Numbered from the stretch's first letter, positions 8,386-17,981 are shown. The stretch: DNA of 64,000 nt from Nitrospirota bacterium (GCA_016214855.1 JACRMT010000010.1:62001-126000); one strand, 5' to 3'. Program-made: numbers and translations. Notes: generated by a model not told the origin, from the sequence alone.

Positions 8386-9241
8386 TCCGACAGCGCGCAC
8401 CTCATCCTTTGAAAAGGTAAAACGGGCAACCGCATATCTGCAGAAAAGAGGTTTTGAAACAAAACTTCTCTTCTCGGAAAGAAGGGGTCACGCCGAGGAG
8501 CTTGCCCGCGAGGCTGCAAGAACAGGGCCACGCCTTATTATTGCAGCAGGCGGGGATGGAACCATAAACGAAGTGCTGAACGGCATGGTCATGTCAGATA
8601 CGCCGCTGGCGATCCTGCCGCTCGGAACGACCAATGTACTGGCCAGGGAACTCTCCATCCCCGACTCTGTCGAAGGGGCCATGGAGCGTGCAATCGACGG
8701 ACAGGTCAGAACAGCCTGTCTGGGCAGGATCGAGGCTTCTGCTGACCACGCCCCTGTTGTCCGTCATTTCTGCCTCATGGCAGGTGTCGGCTTTGATGCA
8801 AAAGCGGTGTATGATGTGAACAGCACACTGAAAAAGGTCTCCGGCGAAGGCGCATACATCTGGAGCGGCATCAGCAATCTCATCCATTATTATCCGACAG
8901 AGCTGATCTTCAGCATTGACGGAAAACAGCATACCGGCTACGCAGGGATCATAGGGAAGGCAAGCAGGTATGGCGGCAGCTTTAAAATAACTCCTGACGC
9001 CGATATCCTCGATCCGTATTTTTATGTCTGTATCTTCAAAGGCAAGAACCGGGCGGATCTGCTTCGGTATGCAGCAGGTGTCATCAAGGGCTCACATCTG
9101 AGACAAAAGGATGTCCTGTATCTCAAGGCCTCATCCATAGCGATCACGGGCAATGCTCATATCCAGATCGACGGGGACCACCTTGGCACAACACCAGCGG
9201 CGATCACATCAGTAAAGAATGCTATAACATTGGTCTATTAG
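8357..9241 (+). CDS. Diacylglycerol kinase/YegS-family lipid kinase
   Basis: A 294-residue member of the DAGK catalytic family. Residues 1-130 contain SNPTAR and the nucleotide-binding GGDGTINEVLNG, followed by LAILPLGTTNVLARE. The C-terminal half has the family beta-sandwich with GVGFDA and IQIDGDHLGTTPA. It probably phosphorylates a membrane lipid, but the substrate is unknown. The ATG at 8357 lies inside bioW, a 29-base overlap that implies co-expression; a functional link to biotin is not evident. Confidence 0.88.
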   Translation: MKSSIVIISNPTARTSSFEKVKRATAYLQKRGFETKLLFSERRGHAEELAREAARTGPRLIIAAGGDGTINEVLNGMVMSDTPLAILPLGTTNVLARELSIPDSVEGAMERAIDGQVRTACLGRIEASADHAPVVRHFCLMAGVGFDAKAVYDVNSTLKKVSGEGAYIWSGISNLIHYYPTELIFSIDGKQHTGYAGIIGKASRYGGSFKITPDADILDPYFYVCIFKGKNRADLLRYAAGVIKGSHLRQKDVLYLKASSIAITGNAHIQIDGDHLGTTPAAITSVKNAITLVY

Positions 9242-9287
9242 CGCTGCCGCACGGCATGGGAATATCTTTACCGGTCAGCCATCGTCT

Positions 9288-10379
9288 TTATCCGGAAGGT
9301 TCTCTCGAAATGATCCCTCCTCCTATCACCACATCGCCATCGTAAAAGACCGCGCTCTGACCGGGAGCAGGCGCCCACTGGGGTTCATCGAACAGGACGG
9401 CCGCAGTATTTTCATCTGCCTGAATCGAGGCATTTCTCGCCCCCATCATAGACCTTACCTTCACTGCTGCGGTGAACGAAGATGACTCGGGCCGGAGCAG
9501 CCAGTTCAACTCCCTGACACTGATCTGCTGTGCCATGGCCTCCTCGCGCGAACCCGCCTGGATGGTGTTGCTGAGGGGATCGATGCGCGTTACATAATGG
9601 GGCTCAAGGGAGGCGATATTGAGCCCTTTTCTCTGGCCGATCGTATAGGAGAAGATGCCTTTGTGCGTTCCGACGATCTTGCCATCCGTTCCTAAAATAG
9701 GTCCTGGCTTTATTGTTTCTGGCGCAAGCCTCATGATAAAACCGCTGTAGTCATTATCATCGACAAAACAGATCTCCTGACTTTCAGGTCTGTCTGCCGC
9801 CGGAAGATGCAATGATCTGGCTATATTCCTGACCTCTTCCTTGGCGAGGTCACCAAGCGGAAGCAGGAGCCGATCAAGCTGTTCCCTGCTCAACACATAG
9901 AGGACATACGATTGATCTTTCTTCAGATCAATCCCCTTCTTTAGGCACTTTGCTGACTGCTGACCGCTGACCGCTGAATAGCTGAGATCTTCCACCCGCG
10001 CATAATGTCCTGTTGCGATGAACTCTGCCCCTGCCTCATCCGCAGCCCTGAGAAGATACGGGAACTTTATGTGCTTATTGCAGAGTATGCAGGGATTAGG
10101 AGTCATGCCGTTCTTATAAGACTCCACAAAAGGATCGACAACGTTATCAATAAAGGCAGCACGAACGTCTATGGCCCTGTGTTTAATGCCCAATGCTGCT
10201 GCTGTGTCTGCAGCACTGTCCCGCGCCTCAAGCGAGCAGCAGACAGCAGGCCCTGAACGTTGTCTCGCCTCGTACAGAACTAAACTGACGCCTTCAACAT
10301 CATACCCCTGCTGTTTAAGAAGGTATGCAGAAACGCTTGAATCAACGCCTCCGCTCATACCGACAATCACCTTTGCCAT
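9288..10379 (-). CDS. mnmA: tRNA-specific 2-thiouridylase MnmA
   Basis: A 363-residue enzyme that thiolates U34 of Lys, Glu and Gln tRNAs. The PP-loop is SGGVDS (9-14), the catalytic cysteines are Cys97 (NPCILC) and Cys204 (QEICFVDD), and the conserved KKDQSYVLY and SYTIGQRKGL are present. The ATG at 10379 is chosen because homology begins at MAKVIVGMSGG; the frame stays open upstream. Residues 132-143 (around SAVSGQQSA) are encoded by a tandem GCTGACY heptamer repeat and replace the usual short loop. It is divergent from argJ. Confidence 0.93.
   Translation of the reverse strand: MAKVIVGMSGGVDSSVSAYLLKQQGYDVEGVSLVLYEARQRSGPAVCCSLEARDSAADTAAALGIKHRAIDVRAAFIDNVVDPFVESYKNGMTPNPCILCNKHIKFPYLLRAADEAGAEFIATGHYARVEDLSYSAVSGQQSAKCLKKGIDLKKDQSYVLYVLSREQLDRLLLPLGDLAKEEVRNIARSLHLPAADRPESQEICFVDDNDYSGFIMRLAPETIKPGPILGTDGKIVGTHKGIFSYTIGQRKGLNIASLEPHYVTRIDPLSNTIQAGSREEAMAQQISVRELNWLLRPESSSFTAAVKVRSMMGARNASIQADENTAAVLFDEPQWAPAPGQSAVFYDGDVVIGGGIISREPSG
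9952..9979. repeat. Heptamer tandem repeat inside mnmA
   Basis: Four consecutive 7-mers: GCTGACT (9952), GCTGACC (9959), GCTGACC (9966) and GCTGAAT (9973). A degenerate AGCTGAG follows at 9980. On the minus strand it encodes part of the loop around MnmA residues 132-143. Seven is not a multiple of three, so loss or gain of one unit would shift the frame; the present array keeps it. Confidence 0.75.
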
Positions 10380-10478
10380 GTAGTAGAGTAACACAACAAG
10401 GCAGCACATGCTAAAACAGGTGGACCGGCAGATCCGGAAACAATGTGCAAAAAACAGCACCGTTCATTATCACGTCAG

Positions 10479-10506
10479 TTGAAAACAGGGGCCGAATCCA
10501 TATATT
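10479..10506 (+). promoter_or_regulatory. Promoter immediately upstream of argJ
   Basis: TTGAAA (10479-10484), a 16-bp spacer, then TATATT (10501-10506). The transcription start falls near 10513, two bases before the ATG at 10515. No Shine-Dalgarno can fit, so argJ mRNA is likely leaderless. Confidence 0.6.
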
Positions 10507-10514
10507 CTATTCAC

Positions 10515-11711
10515 ATGAAAAAATCATCTGACAATATGATCCCGCAAGGATTCTTCTTCTCCGTAACAGAGGCCGCGATCAAGAAACCGGGGCGCAAAGA
10601 TCTGGCGCTGATCTTCTCCGAGGTTGAATCAGCGATTGCCGGCACCTTTACGACAAACACGGTCAAGGCAGCTCCGGTCCAGCTCTGCATGCAGAAAACA
10701 GCATCAGGCAGGGGCCAGGCGATCATGGTCAACAGCGGCAATGCGAATGCCTGCACCGGCAAGCAGGGCATGAAGGATGCCCGTGATATGGCCGCATCAG
10801 CCTCAAAGCAGCTTGGCATCAATGTTGACCTGATATATATATGCTCGACCGGCGTCATCGGCACCCCTATGCCGATGCAGAGGATCTTGCCCTCGATCGG
10901 TCCGCTGACAGGAGGTCTGGGCAATGCATCTTTTGATGACATTGCAGGGGCGATCATGACGACCGATACCTTCCCCAAGATAACCTCGACACAGATAAAG
11001 GTTGAGGGAAAACGGGGGATCATTGCGGGCATCTGCAAGGGTGCGGGCATGATCGCGCCGAATATGGCTACCATGCTCTGCTTCATCCTCACCGATATCG
11101 CAGTCGAGAAGAAGACACTTCACGCTGCGTTGAAAAGTGCGGTAGGCAAGTCCTTTAACCGGATCACCATAGACGGCGACACGTCAACCAACGACACAGC
11201 TCTGATCATGGCAAATGGGGTGCTCGGCAACAAACCCATTACCAGAAATTCTTCTGAGTTCCCTGCATTCCAGAAAGCGCTCGATGATCTGACCTATGAA
11301 CTTTCACGGCTTATCGTAAAGGACGGCGAAGGTGCAACTAAACTTGTGGAAGTCGTCGTAAAGAATGCAAAGAAGGAAAAGGATGCACAGCAGGCTGCGA
11401 TGACAATTGCCAACTCAAGCCTGGTAAAGACCGCCATCTACGGCAATGATGCCAACTGGGGCAGGATCATGGCCGCAGTGGGGTATTCCGGGATCATATT
11501 CAATCAGGAAAAGACGGACGTTTATTTCAACAGGGTAAAGGTTGTCAAAAAAGGGATCATGAACAACAAGGACAGGGAAGCGACCGAAGAGATGAAGAAA
11601 AAAGAACTGAAGATAACGGTCGATCTCCACGCAGGCAAGGCTTCAGTCAAGATCCTCACCTGCGACCTGACCGAGGACTATATCAGGATCAACGCAGAAT
11701 ACCGGACGTAA
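10515..11711 (+). CDS. argJ: Arginine biosynthesis protein ArgJ (ornithine acetyltransferase)
   Basis: A 398-residue self-cleaving enzyme that moves the acetyl group from N-acetylornithine to glutamate. In bifunctional forms it also makes N-acetylglutamate, and the sequence alone does not settle which form this is. Autoproteolysis is expected at the Ala-Thr bond in MIAPNMATML. Other family motifs are VNSGNANACTG, DGDTSTNDTALIMANG and the C-terminal DLTEDYIRINAEYRT. The ATG at 10515 fits family length. argB lies far away at 41.8 kb on the other strand, so the arginine genes are dispersed. Confidence 0.93.
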   Translation: MKKSSDNMIPQGFFFSVTEAAIKKPGRKDLALIFSEVESAIAGTFTTNTVKAAPVQLCMQKTASGRGQAIMVNSGNANACTGKQGMKDARDMAASASKQLGINVDLIYICSTGVIGTPMPMQRILPSIGPLTGGLGNASFDDIAGAIMTTDTFPKITSTQIKVEGKRGIIAGICKGAGMIAPNMATMLCFILTDIAVEKKTLHAALKSAVGKSFNRITIDGDTSTNDTALIMANGVLGNKPITRNSSEFPAFQKALDDLTYELSRLIVKDGEGATKLVEVVVKNAKKEKDAQQAAMTIANSSLVKTAIYGNDANWGRIMAAVGYSGIIFNQEKTDVYFNRVKVVKKGIMNNKDREATEEMKKKELKITVDLHAGKASVKILTCDLTEDYIRINAEYRT

Positions 11712-11722
11712 CCGCAGCAACT

Positions 11723-11758
11723 CTGAGCGGCCATGAGCACCGATATGATGGCGCTCAG
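11723..11758. terminator. Stem-loop between convergent argJ and hydrolase genes
   Basis: CTGAGC (11723-11728) pairs with GCTCAG (11753-11758), and GCCAT (11730-11734) pairs with ATGGC (11748-11752), with one bulged G. It lies between two gene ends. There is no T-tract, so its efficiency as a terminator is uncertain. Confidence 0.4.
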
Positions 11759-11775
11759 TCCATTTACCATCCGTT

Positions 11776-12786
11776 TTATTTGACGGCGCCGGCATCTACC
11801 TCGGCATAGATCATTCGGGAAATCTCCCTTATGATCCCAGTCTGAATGCCAAAGTCATTTCCCCTTGTCATGATCCCAATAATATATGGGTGCTTCGGAT
11901 GGTACACAATGCCGAATTCGTGCAGCTGTTTGATCTCTCCCTTCATCCCCTGCACGTTCTCTCCATACTTGGCCGCAATCTCGGTGCCTTGGGGCACCCC
12001 TGCAGAAAGACCCTGTGAAAAGTCCTCCATGGTCAGCAGCTGAAGCGCCTTTTCAGACATTTCGCGATTCAAAAATGAAGCATTAAAAAGGATCCGAAAA
12101 AATCCCGAGTATCCGTGGACTGACACGGAATTCTCATCATCATTCGGCCTGTTGTCAATATCCATGCCATCCAGCACTGCGCTTAATTCTCTCGGGTTCA
12201 AGTCATTATAGAGCACTGCAGTGGCATTGTTATCGGAATAACTTATCATATATCGCAAGAGCTCTTCTATGGTGTAGGGACGGTGCGGTGTAATCGTATG
12301 CCGAGGCCTAAAGTTCTGCGTTGTGCTCATGTCTGACTTGCCGTCATATGCAAGTGTTCGCCTGAGAAGATAGGGGTCCCTCTCCGCCCTTTTTAGAATT
12401 GCGATCATCACCGGCACCTTCATCATGCTGGCCGGATTAAACTGCATGTCTTCATTAATGCCGAACCATGGGCCATCGTGCAGATCACGATAATAGACCG
12501 CAATATCTGTCGCCTGTCTTCTTCTGATCTGATCTCTTACGAAGGACTCGATTTTGTATTTAAACGGGATAGGCTCATTCGAAATATCTACGCCTTCGGG
12601 AAGTTCGACGTCGAGGAGAGGATTGGTATAGCGAAAACCCTTCAGAGCAACCCATCGGTGCTTATGGCTGTAATAGCGTTGATTAATGATATGGGAAGCC
12701 CACCCCGCGCCGAACATAAGAGCTGCCACGACCAGATAGATTATCGCCTGCCGGTAATTCAAACGTACATTCACTGAACTGGCCAA
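11776..12786 (-). CDS. Membrane-anchored serine hydrolase, class A beta-lactamase fold
   Basis: A 336-residue protein with an N-terminal membrane anchor (about residues 14-33) and a periplasmic domain. Two active-site motifs of the class A beta-lactamase/penicillin-binding superfamily are visible: S120-x-x-K123 in NPASMMKVP, and SDN in YSDNNATAV. The third (KTG) motif is not clearly recognised; a GMKGEI stretch near residue 280 lies in the right region. A carboxypeptidase-like or housekeeping hydrolase role is as likely as beta-lactam resistance. The start codon is TTG at 12786 and is uncertain; a GTG at 12774 is an alternative. It lies eight bases after cooC and is probably co-transcribed. 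Confidence 0.75.
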   Translation of the reverse strand: MASSVNVRLNYRQAIIYLVVAALMFGAGWASHIINQRYYSHKHRWVALKGFRYTNPLLDVELPEGVDISNEPIPFKYKIESFVRDQIRRRQATDIAVYYRDLHDGPWFGINEDMQFNPASMMKVPVMIAILKRAERDPYLLRRTLAYDGKSDMSTTQNFRPRHTITPHRPYTIEELLRYMISYSDNNATAVLYNDLNPRELSAVLDGMDIDNRPNDDENSVSVHGYSGFFRILFNASFLNREMSEKALQLLTMEDFSQGLSAGVPQGTEIAAKYGENVQGMKGEIKQLHEFGIVYHPKHPYIIGIMTRGNDFGIQTGIIREISRMIYAEVDAGAVK

Positions 12787-12794
12787 GCGGGTTC

Positions 12795-13562
12795 TTACGG
12801 TATCTGGAACGTATCAAAGATCGAGAAGGCTGCCTGGACTGCCGGCGAGCTCTCCGGCAGGTCACAGATAGCTTTGCCTGCGAGGTCGTGCTCAAAGACC
12901 CCTCTGTCCTGCGGCACAAGGCCGGCAACGGTCAGGCCGAGACTCTCTGCAAAGGCCTTAAGCTCTGCACCTTCTTCACCGGAAACGCGGTTTATAATCA
13001 GGGCATACTTCTCAATCTCAAGGTTCAGCTCCTTCACGAGATCAGCTATCCTGCGCGCAGTCTTAATGCCGCGCACCGTGGGGTCGCTCACGATCATAAG
13101 CATGTCAACCTTATGGGTCGTCCGTCTGCTCAGATGCTCCATGCCCGCCTCGTTGTCGATCACAACATAGGGATAGGTCTCCGAGAGCTTGTCCGTATAT
13201 TTCCTGATGATATTGTTCGCAGCGCAGTAGCAGCCAGGCCCCTCAGGCCGTCCCATGACCATCAGGTCAAATCCTTTGGCTTCGATAACTGACTGCTGAA
13301 CCTGATAGTCGAAAAGCTGTTCCATGGCCATGCCGCCCGGCCGCTCGCCGCCGCTTCTGATCTTTTCAAGTGATTCCTCGCGCAGTGATCCGATCGTCGC
13401 ATGCACCGGCACACCCAGCGCTTCATTCAGGCAGGCATTGCTGTCGGCATCAACAGCCAGCACCGGCTTTTTTCTTTTCTCGACAATATACCGGACCGTA
13501 AGACCGGCAATACTCGTTTTCCCTGTTCCGCCCTTCCCTGCCAATGCTATTACATATGCCAT
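12795..13562 (-). CDS. cooC: CooC-type nickel-insertion ATPase (CO dehydrogenase maturation)
   Basis: A 255-residue MinD/ParA-family ATPase. It has a deviant Walker A (AGKGGTGKTS, residues about 8-17), DADSNACLNEALG, and the metal-binding C-x-C of CooC (GPGCYCAANN). Members load nickel into carbon monoxide dehydrogenase in an ATP-dependent way. The Shine-Dalgarno GGAG lies upstream of the ATG. No CO dehydrogenase or acetyl-CoA synthase gene is in this window, so its client must be encoded elsewhere. Confidence 0.85.
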   Translation of the reverse strand: MAYVIALAGKGGTGKTSIAGLTVRYIVEKRKKPVLAVDADSNACLNEALGVPVHATIGSLREESLEKIRSGGERPGGMAMEQLFDYQVQQSVIEAKGFDLMVMGRPEGPGCYCAANNIIRKYTDKLSETYPYVVIDNEAGMEHLSRRTTHKVDMLMIVSDPTVRGIKTARRIADLVKELNLEIEKYALIINRVSGEEGAELKAFAESLGLTVAGLVPQDRGVFEHDLAGKAICDLPESSPAVQAAFSIFDTFQIP

Positions 13563-13643
13563 ATCAATATCTCCTTCAAGTTCTTTGCAGGGCTTTTTAA
13601 CGGATTTGCCCGAACCGGCAGCACACGAACAGCAGCGATAACG

Positions 13644-14372
13644 CTAACGTAACCTCTTAAACCTCTCTCTCACCTCAATCGCTTTGCCGCAGGTATATTC
13701 ACCCTCCGGACATGGCCCGCTCACACAGCCTGGACCGCTGCCTGAAAAGACCGTCGGGGCAATACTCTTAACCAGCTTCAGCATCTCCACTGCCATTGCC
13801 CTGATTTCCCACTGGGCACGGTTGCAGCAGCGCTGCCTGAAAAAGTGCAGAAGCTCACGGGCGTTCATGGTTATCATGATCTTCGTTTCAGCAGCATTCG
13901 GCAGCACAAAGCGGGCATCCTGGTTGGCTGCCTCGCCCTTCATGCCTTTTTTATTCAATTTTTTTACGATCTGATTGTACGCCTTCTGGGCCTTAGCCAT
14001 GCTCTCAATAAAATAGCGTTCAAGATCAGCATCACCCTTAATTGTTGGGGGTATCACATAATCAAATCCGGCCTCTTCGCCCACATACCGCTGCGACTGC
14101 TGCGAATAGCTTGCCAGACGATGACGCACAAGCTGATGCGAACATGCACGCGATATACCCTCAACCGCAAAAGTGAATGACGCATGCTCAATAGGACTCA
14201 TATGACCCATCTTCATGAGCTTCTCAACAAAGCCCTTCTGGTCTTTGGCCGCGGTCTTTTCTTTCAGGGATGCAATGTCCGAGGGACTATAGCAGAGCTT
14301 TGCTGCCATGGCAATGGTAGCCTCGGGATTCGGGGTATGACTGAGCAGGATCACCTTTACTGTTATTTCCAA
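13644..14372 (-). CDS. thyX: Flavin-dependent thymidylate synthase ThyX
   Basis: A 242-residue FAD enzyme that converts dUMP to dTMP. The ThyX motif RHR-x7-S is present as RHRLASYSQQS, followed by QRYV. The substrate-binding NARELLHFFRQRCCNRAQWE is typical. The start is TTG at 14372, supported by GGGAG six bases upstream, and no in-frame ATG lies at that end. The C-terminal CXXGXC-like stretch (SGPCPEGEYTCGKA) carries extra cysteines. Confidence 0.93.
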   Translation of the reverse strand: MEITVKVILLSHTPNPEATIAMAAKLCYSPSDIASLKEKTAAKDQKGFVEKLMKMGHMSPIEHASFTFAVEGISRACSHQLVRHRLASYSQQSQRYVGEEAGFDYVIPPTIKGDADLERYFIESMAKAQKAYNQIVKKLNKKGMKGEAANQDARFVLPNAAETKIMITMNARELLHFFRQRCCNRAQWEIRAMAVEMLKLVKSIAPTVFSGSGPGCVSGPCPEGEYTCGKAIEVRERFKRLR

Positions 14373-14513
14373 AGCACTCTCCCTGGATACGTTCTCAGTA
14401 GCTTCTATTGGGTAGACAGTCTGCAGGTATTTAGGAAGATAGCTTACCTAACAGACTACAGCCTGAACAACCTGCGACGTTACGTTATCTTATGATAGAT
14501 GTCTTCTTTTATT

Positions 14514-14542
14514 TAGTCAATTTAAGAATCTTGCAGTATAAT
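14514..14542 (+). promoter_or_regulatory. Candidate promoter in the thyX/CNNM intergenic region
   Basis: TAGTCA (14514-14519), a 17-bp spacer and a perfect TATAAT (14537-14542) on the plus strand. A second TATAAT lies at 14600-14605, fifteen bases before the ATG at 14621, with no clear -35. Either could drive the CNNM/CBS gene. I see nothing else in this ~250-base gap. Confidence 0.4.
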
Positions 14543-14620
14543 GAACTCGTATGTTGAGATCACTAGCAGACAGATTACGGTCTTTTTTTGCAAATCGTGT
14601 ATAATATTCCTACGTAACGC

Positions 14621-15946
14621 ATGGCAATCGATATATTATTCATCTTCATTTTTCTTATTCTGAACGGTTTTTTTGCTGCATCCGAGATTGCGGTGGTCAC
14701 ATCCCGCAAGTCCTATATAAGGAAACTTGCCGAAAAAGGCAATCGGCGTGCAGCGAAGCTACTCAAACTCCAGGCTGAACCGGACAGGTTTCTTGCAACC
14801 GTCCAGATCGGCGTTACCGTTGCCGGCGCACTTGCCTCAACACTCGGCGGTGCTGCTTCAGTCACGACAATTGAACCTCTTATTGCAAGCGTACCGATAC
14901 CATTCATTGCAAAGGCCGCAGGCGTTATATCGATCGGGTTCGTCGTTATCATTATTTCTTACCTTTCACTCATTTTGGGCGAACTTGTTCCAAAATCGAT
15001 TGCCCTCAGAAACCCGGAAAAAGTGGGGCTGTTCGTGGCCAGACCCATCGCCTTCATTTCAAAGATCGCGTCGATATTCGTTACAGTCCTGACAACGAGC
15101 ACCAACATCTTCCTTAGACCTTTCGGCGGAAAGGCTTTTTCCGAGCGTTCGTTCATAAGCGAGGAAGAGATCAAGCTCCTCATTGAAGAGGGCAGGGACC
15201 GTGGCATCTTTGAGACTGCAGAGCATGAACTCATCCATAGTGTTTTCAATTTCACGGACATATCGGTCAAAGGCGTTATGGTGCCGGTCGCAAATATGGT
15301 CGCATTCAATGTTAATGAACCTCCGGAGAACATTATCAAGACCATCTCTACGGAAAATTTCTCGCGGTATCCGGTCTATGGAAATGATTTTTCAGATATC
15401 AAGGGCATTCTCTTCAACAAAGACATTTTTAACGAGATGGCCCAGGGAAGAGAGATCTCCATTGCAAAGATCCTTCACCCTGCAATCTTTGTCCCTGAAC
15501 CGATGAAGATCAGCGCACTGATGAAAGAGATGCAGAAGAAGCGCCAGCACATGGCAATTGTTGTGGATGAATACGGAGCAGTAACAGGACTGGTCACGAT
15601 CGAGGATCTCATCGAGGAGATCGTAGGCGAAATTCAGGACGAGTATGATACGGAAACGCCTGTCCTGTCTCTCAGGGACGGGGCAAAACTGATCGATGCG
15701 TCCCTCGCCATACGCGACCTGAATGAAGACCACGGTTTTGATATACCGGAGTCAAACGAATACGACACGATCAGCGGCTTTCTTATTTCCCACCTTCAGA
15801 GGATCCCTACGGTCGGGGACAGCTATGAGTCAGAGGCCACGAAGTTCACGATCGTGAACATGAAAGGCAGGCGCATTCTGAAGATCAAGGCAGAACAGGT
15901 TGCACCACCTGCACAGGCGGAAGACGTTCAACCTCAGGAAGACTGA
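14621..15946 (+). CDS. CNNM/CBS-domain membrane protein (HlyC/CorC family)
   Basis: A 441-residue protein. Residues about 1-195 are the CNNM (DUF21) transmembrane domain with [13 protein letters not shown] and [10 protein letters not shown]. Residues about 205-330 are a CBS pair ([11 protein letters not shown], then [18 protein letters not shown]). Residues about 345-425 are the CorC/HlyC transporter-associated domain. Relatives handle Mg2+ or related divalent cations; the name hemolysin is historical. Its last 13 bases overlap the 3' end of the convergent hybrid kinase gene. Confidence 0.9.
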   Translation: MAIDILFIFIFLILNGFFAASEIAVVTSRKSYIRKLAEKGNRRAAKLLKLQAEPDRFLATVQIGVTVAGALASTLGGAASVTTIEPLIASVPIPFIAKAAGVISIGFVVIIISYLSLILGELVPKSIALRNPEKVGLFVARPIAFISKIASIFVTVLTTSTNIFLRPFGGKAFSERSFISEEEIKLLIEEGRDRGIFETAEHELIHSVFNFTDISVKGVMVPVANMVAFNVNEPPENIIKTISTENFSRYPVYGNDFSDIKGILFNKDIFNEMAQGREISIAKILHPAIFVPEPMKISALMKEMQKKRQHMAIVVDEYGAVTGLVTIEDLIEEIVGEIQDEYDTETPVLSLRDGAKLIDASLAIRDLNEDHGFDIPESNEYDTISGFLISHLQRIPTVGDSYESEATKFTIVNMKGRRILKIKAEQVAPPAQAEDVQPQED

Positions 15947-17541
15947 GCGTCAAAGATATCTCTTATCAAGGTTACCAGCTGCATCGGCGTATAGGGCTTT
16001 GTCACAATAGCGGTCATCTGCCCAAGAACGCTCTCATCGACATCGGCAAGACTGTACCCGGTGACCAGAAGGAATTTCACCTGCGGCCGTGCAGCTCTGA
16101 CCTCCTTGAACAGTTCAATGCCGTTCTTGTTCGGCATCATCATATCGGATATGATGAGATCATATCTTCCGGGCTCGCTTTCAAAGACAGTAAGCGCTTC
16201 ATCGCCGTCCCGTGCCGTAACCACCACATATCCCAGAGAACGCATGAAGGTTGAAAGAAGATCCCTCAGAACTTCCTCATCTTCAACAATAAGGATCGTC
16301 TCCTTGCCGCTTATACGGCTGCCCTCCTGAACAGGCAGTTTTTCGTAAAAAGGTGATTCGTCACCGGATGAGACCTCCTGAGGGACAGGAAGAGAGATGG
16401 TAAACGTGGTCCCCTCACCTTTTTTGCTCGAGACCTTCACTGAACCGCCGTGGGCCTGCACAACCGTGTACACGATAGAGAGGCCGAGACCTGTTCCCTT
16501 GCCGACCTCTTTGGTCGTAAAGAAGGGATCAAAGATTGTCTGCAGGTGATGCTCATCAATGCCACTACCGGTATCAGTAACTGAAATGCAGACGCACCGG
16601 CGCCGACCCATCCGGGATTTTGGCCCGGCCACCGGCTCTTTCATGATGCATGTGCCGGTTTTTATCGTGATCACTCCCCTGCCATGCATCGCATCCCGGG
16701 CATTCAAAATGAGGTTCATCATCACCTGGGTGAACTGATTCGTGTCGCAGGGGATCAGAGGAAGATGGTCATGCAGGTCAAGACGGATCTCGATCGATTC
16801 TTCCACGATCCTCTTAAAGAAATGTGCCGTCTCGGCAAGAAAGGCGTTCATATTTATTGTTTTGAACTCCATTACCAGCTTATTGCTGAATATCAGCAGC
16901 TGCTTGACAAGATCCGCGCCCTTCTGTGACAGGGAGATGATCGATTCGAGTTTGCTGCGGATCTCGGAATCCCGGGGAATGTCGACCAGGCAGATCTCGG
17001 AAAAACCCATTACACCGGTCAGGATGTTGTTGAAGTCATGGGCAATGCCTCCCGCAAGTCTCCCGATAGCCTCCATCTTCTGGTTCTCGAACAGGAGCTG
17101 CTGCAGCCTCATTTCCTCCGATTCGGCACGCTCCTTTGCCCTGCGGTCCGACCAGATCTCAAGGGATCGCTTAACTCGCGCAGCCAGGCCTGTTATGTTC
17201 TTTTTGAGAATATAATCGACCGCTCCCTGCCGGAGACTGTCAACAGCAATCGTCTCATTACCGTCACCGGTTATAAGAATTACGGGAGCATCGACACCCA
17301 TATCCTTCGCCATCCTGATCGCCTCAATGCCGGTAATATCAGGGAGTGCATAGTCGGCAAGTATTATGTCAGGCGAGAAACCGGCAACCCTTTCCAGGAA
17401 CTCCTTCCTGTTCCGCGCGACATCATATTCGACATGAAGCCGCGCCTTGCGCATTTCATGGAGCTCGAGTTCGACATCGTCAAGGTTATCTTCAAGGAGA
17501 AAGACCCTGATATTCTGCTGGGGCATGCTTCTGTCGCTCAT
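15934..17541 (-). CDS. Hybrid histidine kinase, REC-HisKA-HATPase-REC
   Basis: A 535-residue soluble protein. An N-terminal receiver (about 8-125, phospho-acceptor Asp in IILADYALP) is followed by a HisKA domain with the His in GIAHDFNNIL, a HATPase_c with GTGLGLSIVYTVVQAHGG, and a C-terminal receiver (about 415-530, Asp in IISDMMMPNKNG, Lys in VTKPYTP). The layout suggests a relay that takes phosphate at the first receiver and passes it on through the last. It is the third gene of a sensor/receiver/hybrid-kinase operon; its ATG overlaps the previous stop (TAATG). Confidence 0.88.
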   Translation of the reverse strand: MSDRSMPQQNIRVFLLEDNLDDVELELHEMRKARLHVEYDVARNRKEFLERVAGFSPDIILADYALPDITGIEAIRMAKDMGVDAPVILITGDGNETIAVDSLRQGAVDYILKKNITGLAARVKRSLEIWSDRRAKERAESEEMRLQQLLFENQKMEAIGRLAGGIAHDFNNILTGVMGFSEICLVDIPRDSEIRSKLESIISLSQKGADLVKQLLIFSNKLVMEFKTINMNAFLAETAHFFKRIVEESIEIRLDLHDHLPLIPCDTNQFTQVMMNLILNARDAMHGRGVITIKTGTCIMKEPVAGPKSRMGRRRCVCISVTDTGSGIDEHHLQTIFDPFFTTKEVGKGTGLGLSIVYTVVQAHGGSVKVSSKKGEGTTFTISLPVPQEVSSGDESPFYEKLPVQEGSRISGKETILIVEDEEVLRDLLSTFMRSLGYVVVTARDGDEALTVFESEPGRYDLIISDMMMPNKNGIELFKEVRAARPQVKFLLVTGYSLADVDESVLGQMTAIVTKPYTPMQLVTLIRDIFDAQSS

Positions 17542-17981
17542 TATTTCGGTGCCTGCTCATTGATCAACAGCCAGTAGAAGCCGATCTGCTTTACCGTGTC
17601 GACAAATTGGTCAAAATCAACAGGTTTGCGTATATAACTGTTCACGCCGAGATCATAGCTCTTAAGCACATCGTTGTCCTCCTTCGAAGAGGTAAGCACA
17701 ACAACAGGAATGAGCTTCAGTTTCCGGTCAGCCTTGATCTTGTTCAGCACCTCAATGCCGTCAACCTTCGGCAGTTTCAGATCTAGCAGTACAAGGTTCG
17801 GCAAGACATGATCAGCACCTTCGTATTTTCCCTTATAGAAAAGGTAATCAAGCGCTTCCTGTCCGTCCCGCACCACGGTCACGGGGTTGGCGATGTTATT
17901 TTTCTCCAGAGCGAGAAGGGTAAGCTCAACATCATCGGGATTGTCCTCGACCAGCAAAATATTGATGAACCTGTTCAACAT
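17541..17981 (-). CDS. Single-domain response regulator (Rcp1-like)
   Basis: A 146-residue stand-alone receiver. Acidic pocket residues are in [13 protein letters not shown], the phospho-acceptor Asp in [13 protein letters not shown], the Thr/Ser in VVLTSSKE and the Lys in IRKPVDF. Its length and the [12 protein letters not shown] start resemble Rcp1-type regulators that pair with phytochrome-like kinases. It has no output domain. It sits between the heme sensor kinase and the hybrid kinase and is probably a phosphotransfer link between them (inference). Confidence 0.9.
   Translation of the reverse strand: MLNRFINILLVEDNPDDVELTLLALEKNNIANPVTVVRDGQEALDYLFYKGKYEGADHVLPNLVLLDLKLPKVDGIEVLNKIKADRKLKLIPVVVLTSSKEDNDVLKSYDLGVNSYIRKPVDFDQFVDTVKQIGFYWLLINEQAPK

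Noticed and set aside
14541-14654. Small ORF after the TATAAT at 14537
   Set aside because: A 37-codon frame in the intergenic region that overlaps the CNNM gene start, with no ribosome-binding site and no recognisable protein pattern.
15934-15946. Frameshift at the tail-to-tail overlap of the CNNM and hybrid kinase genes
   Set aside because: Both proteins have complete C-terminal domains, so the 13-base convergent overlap is genuine.
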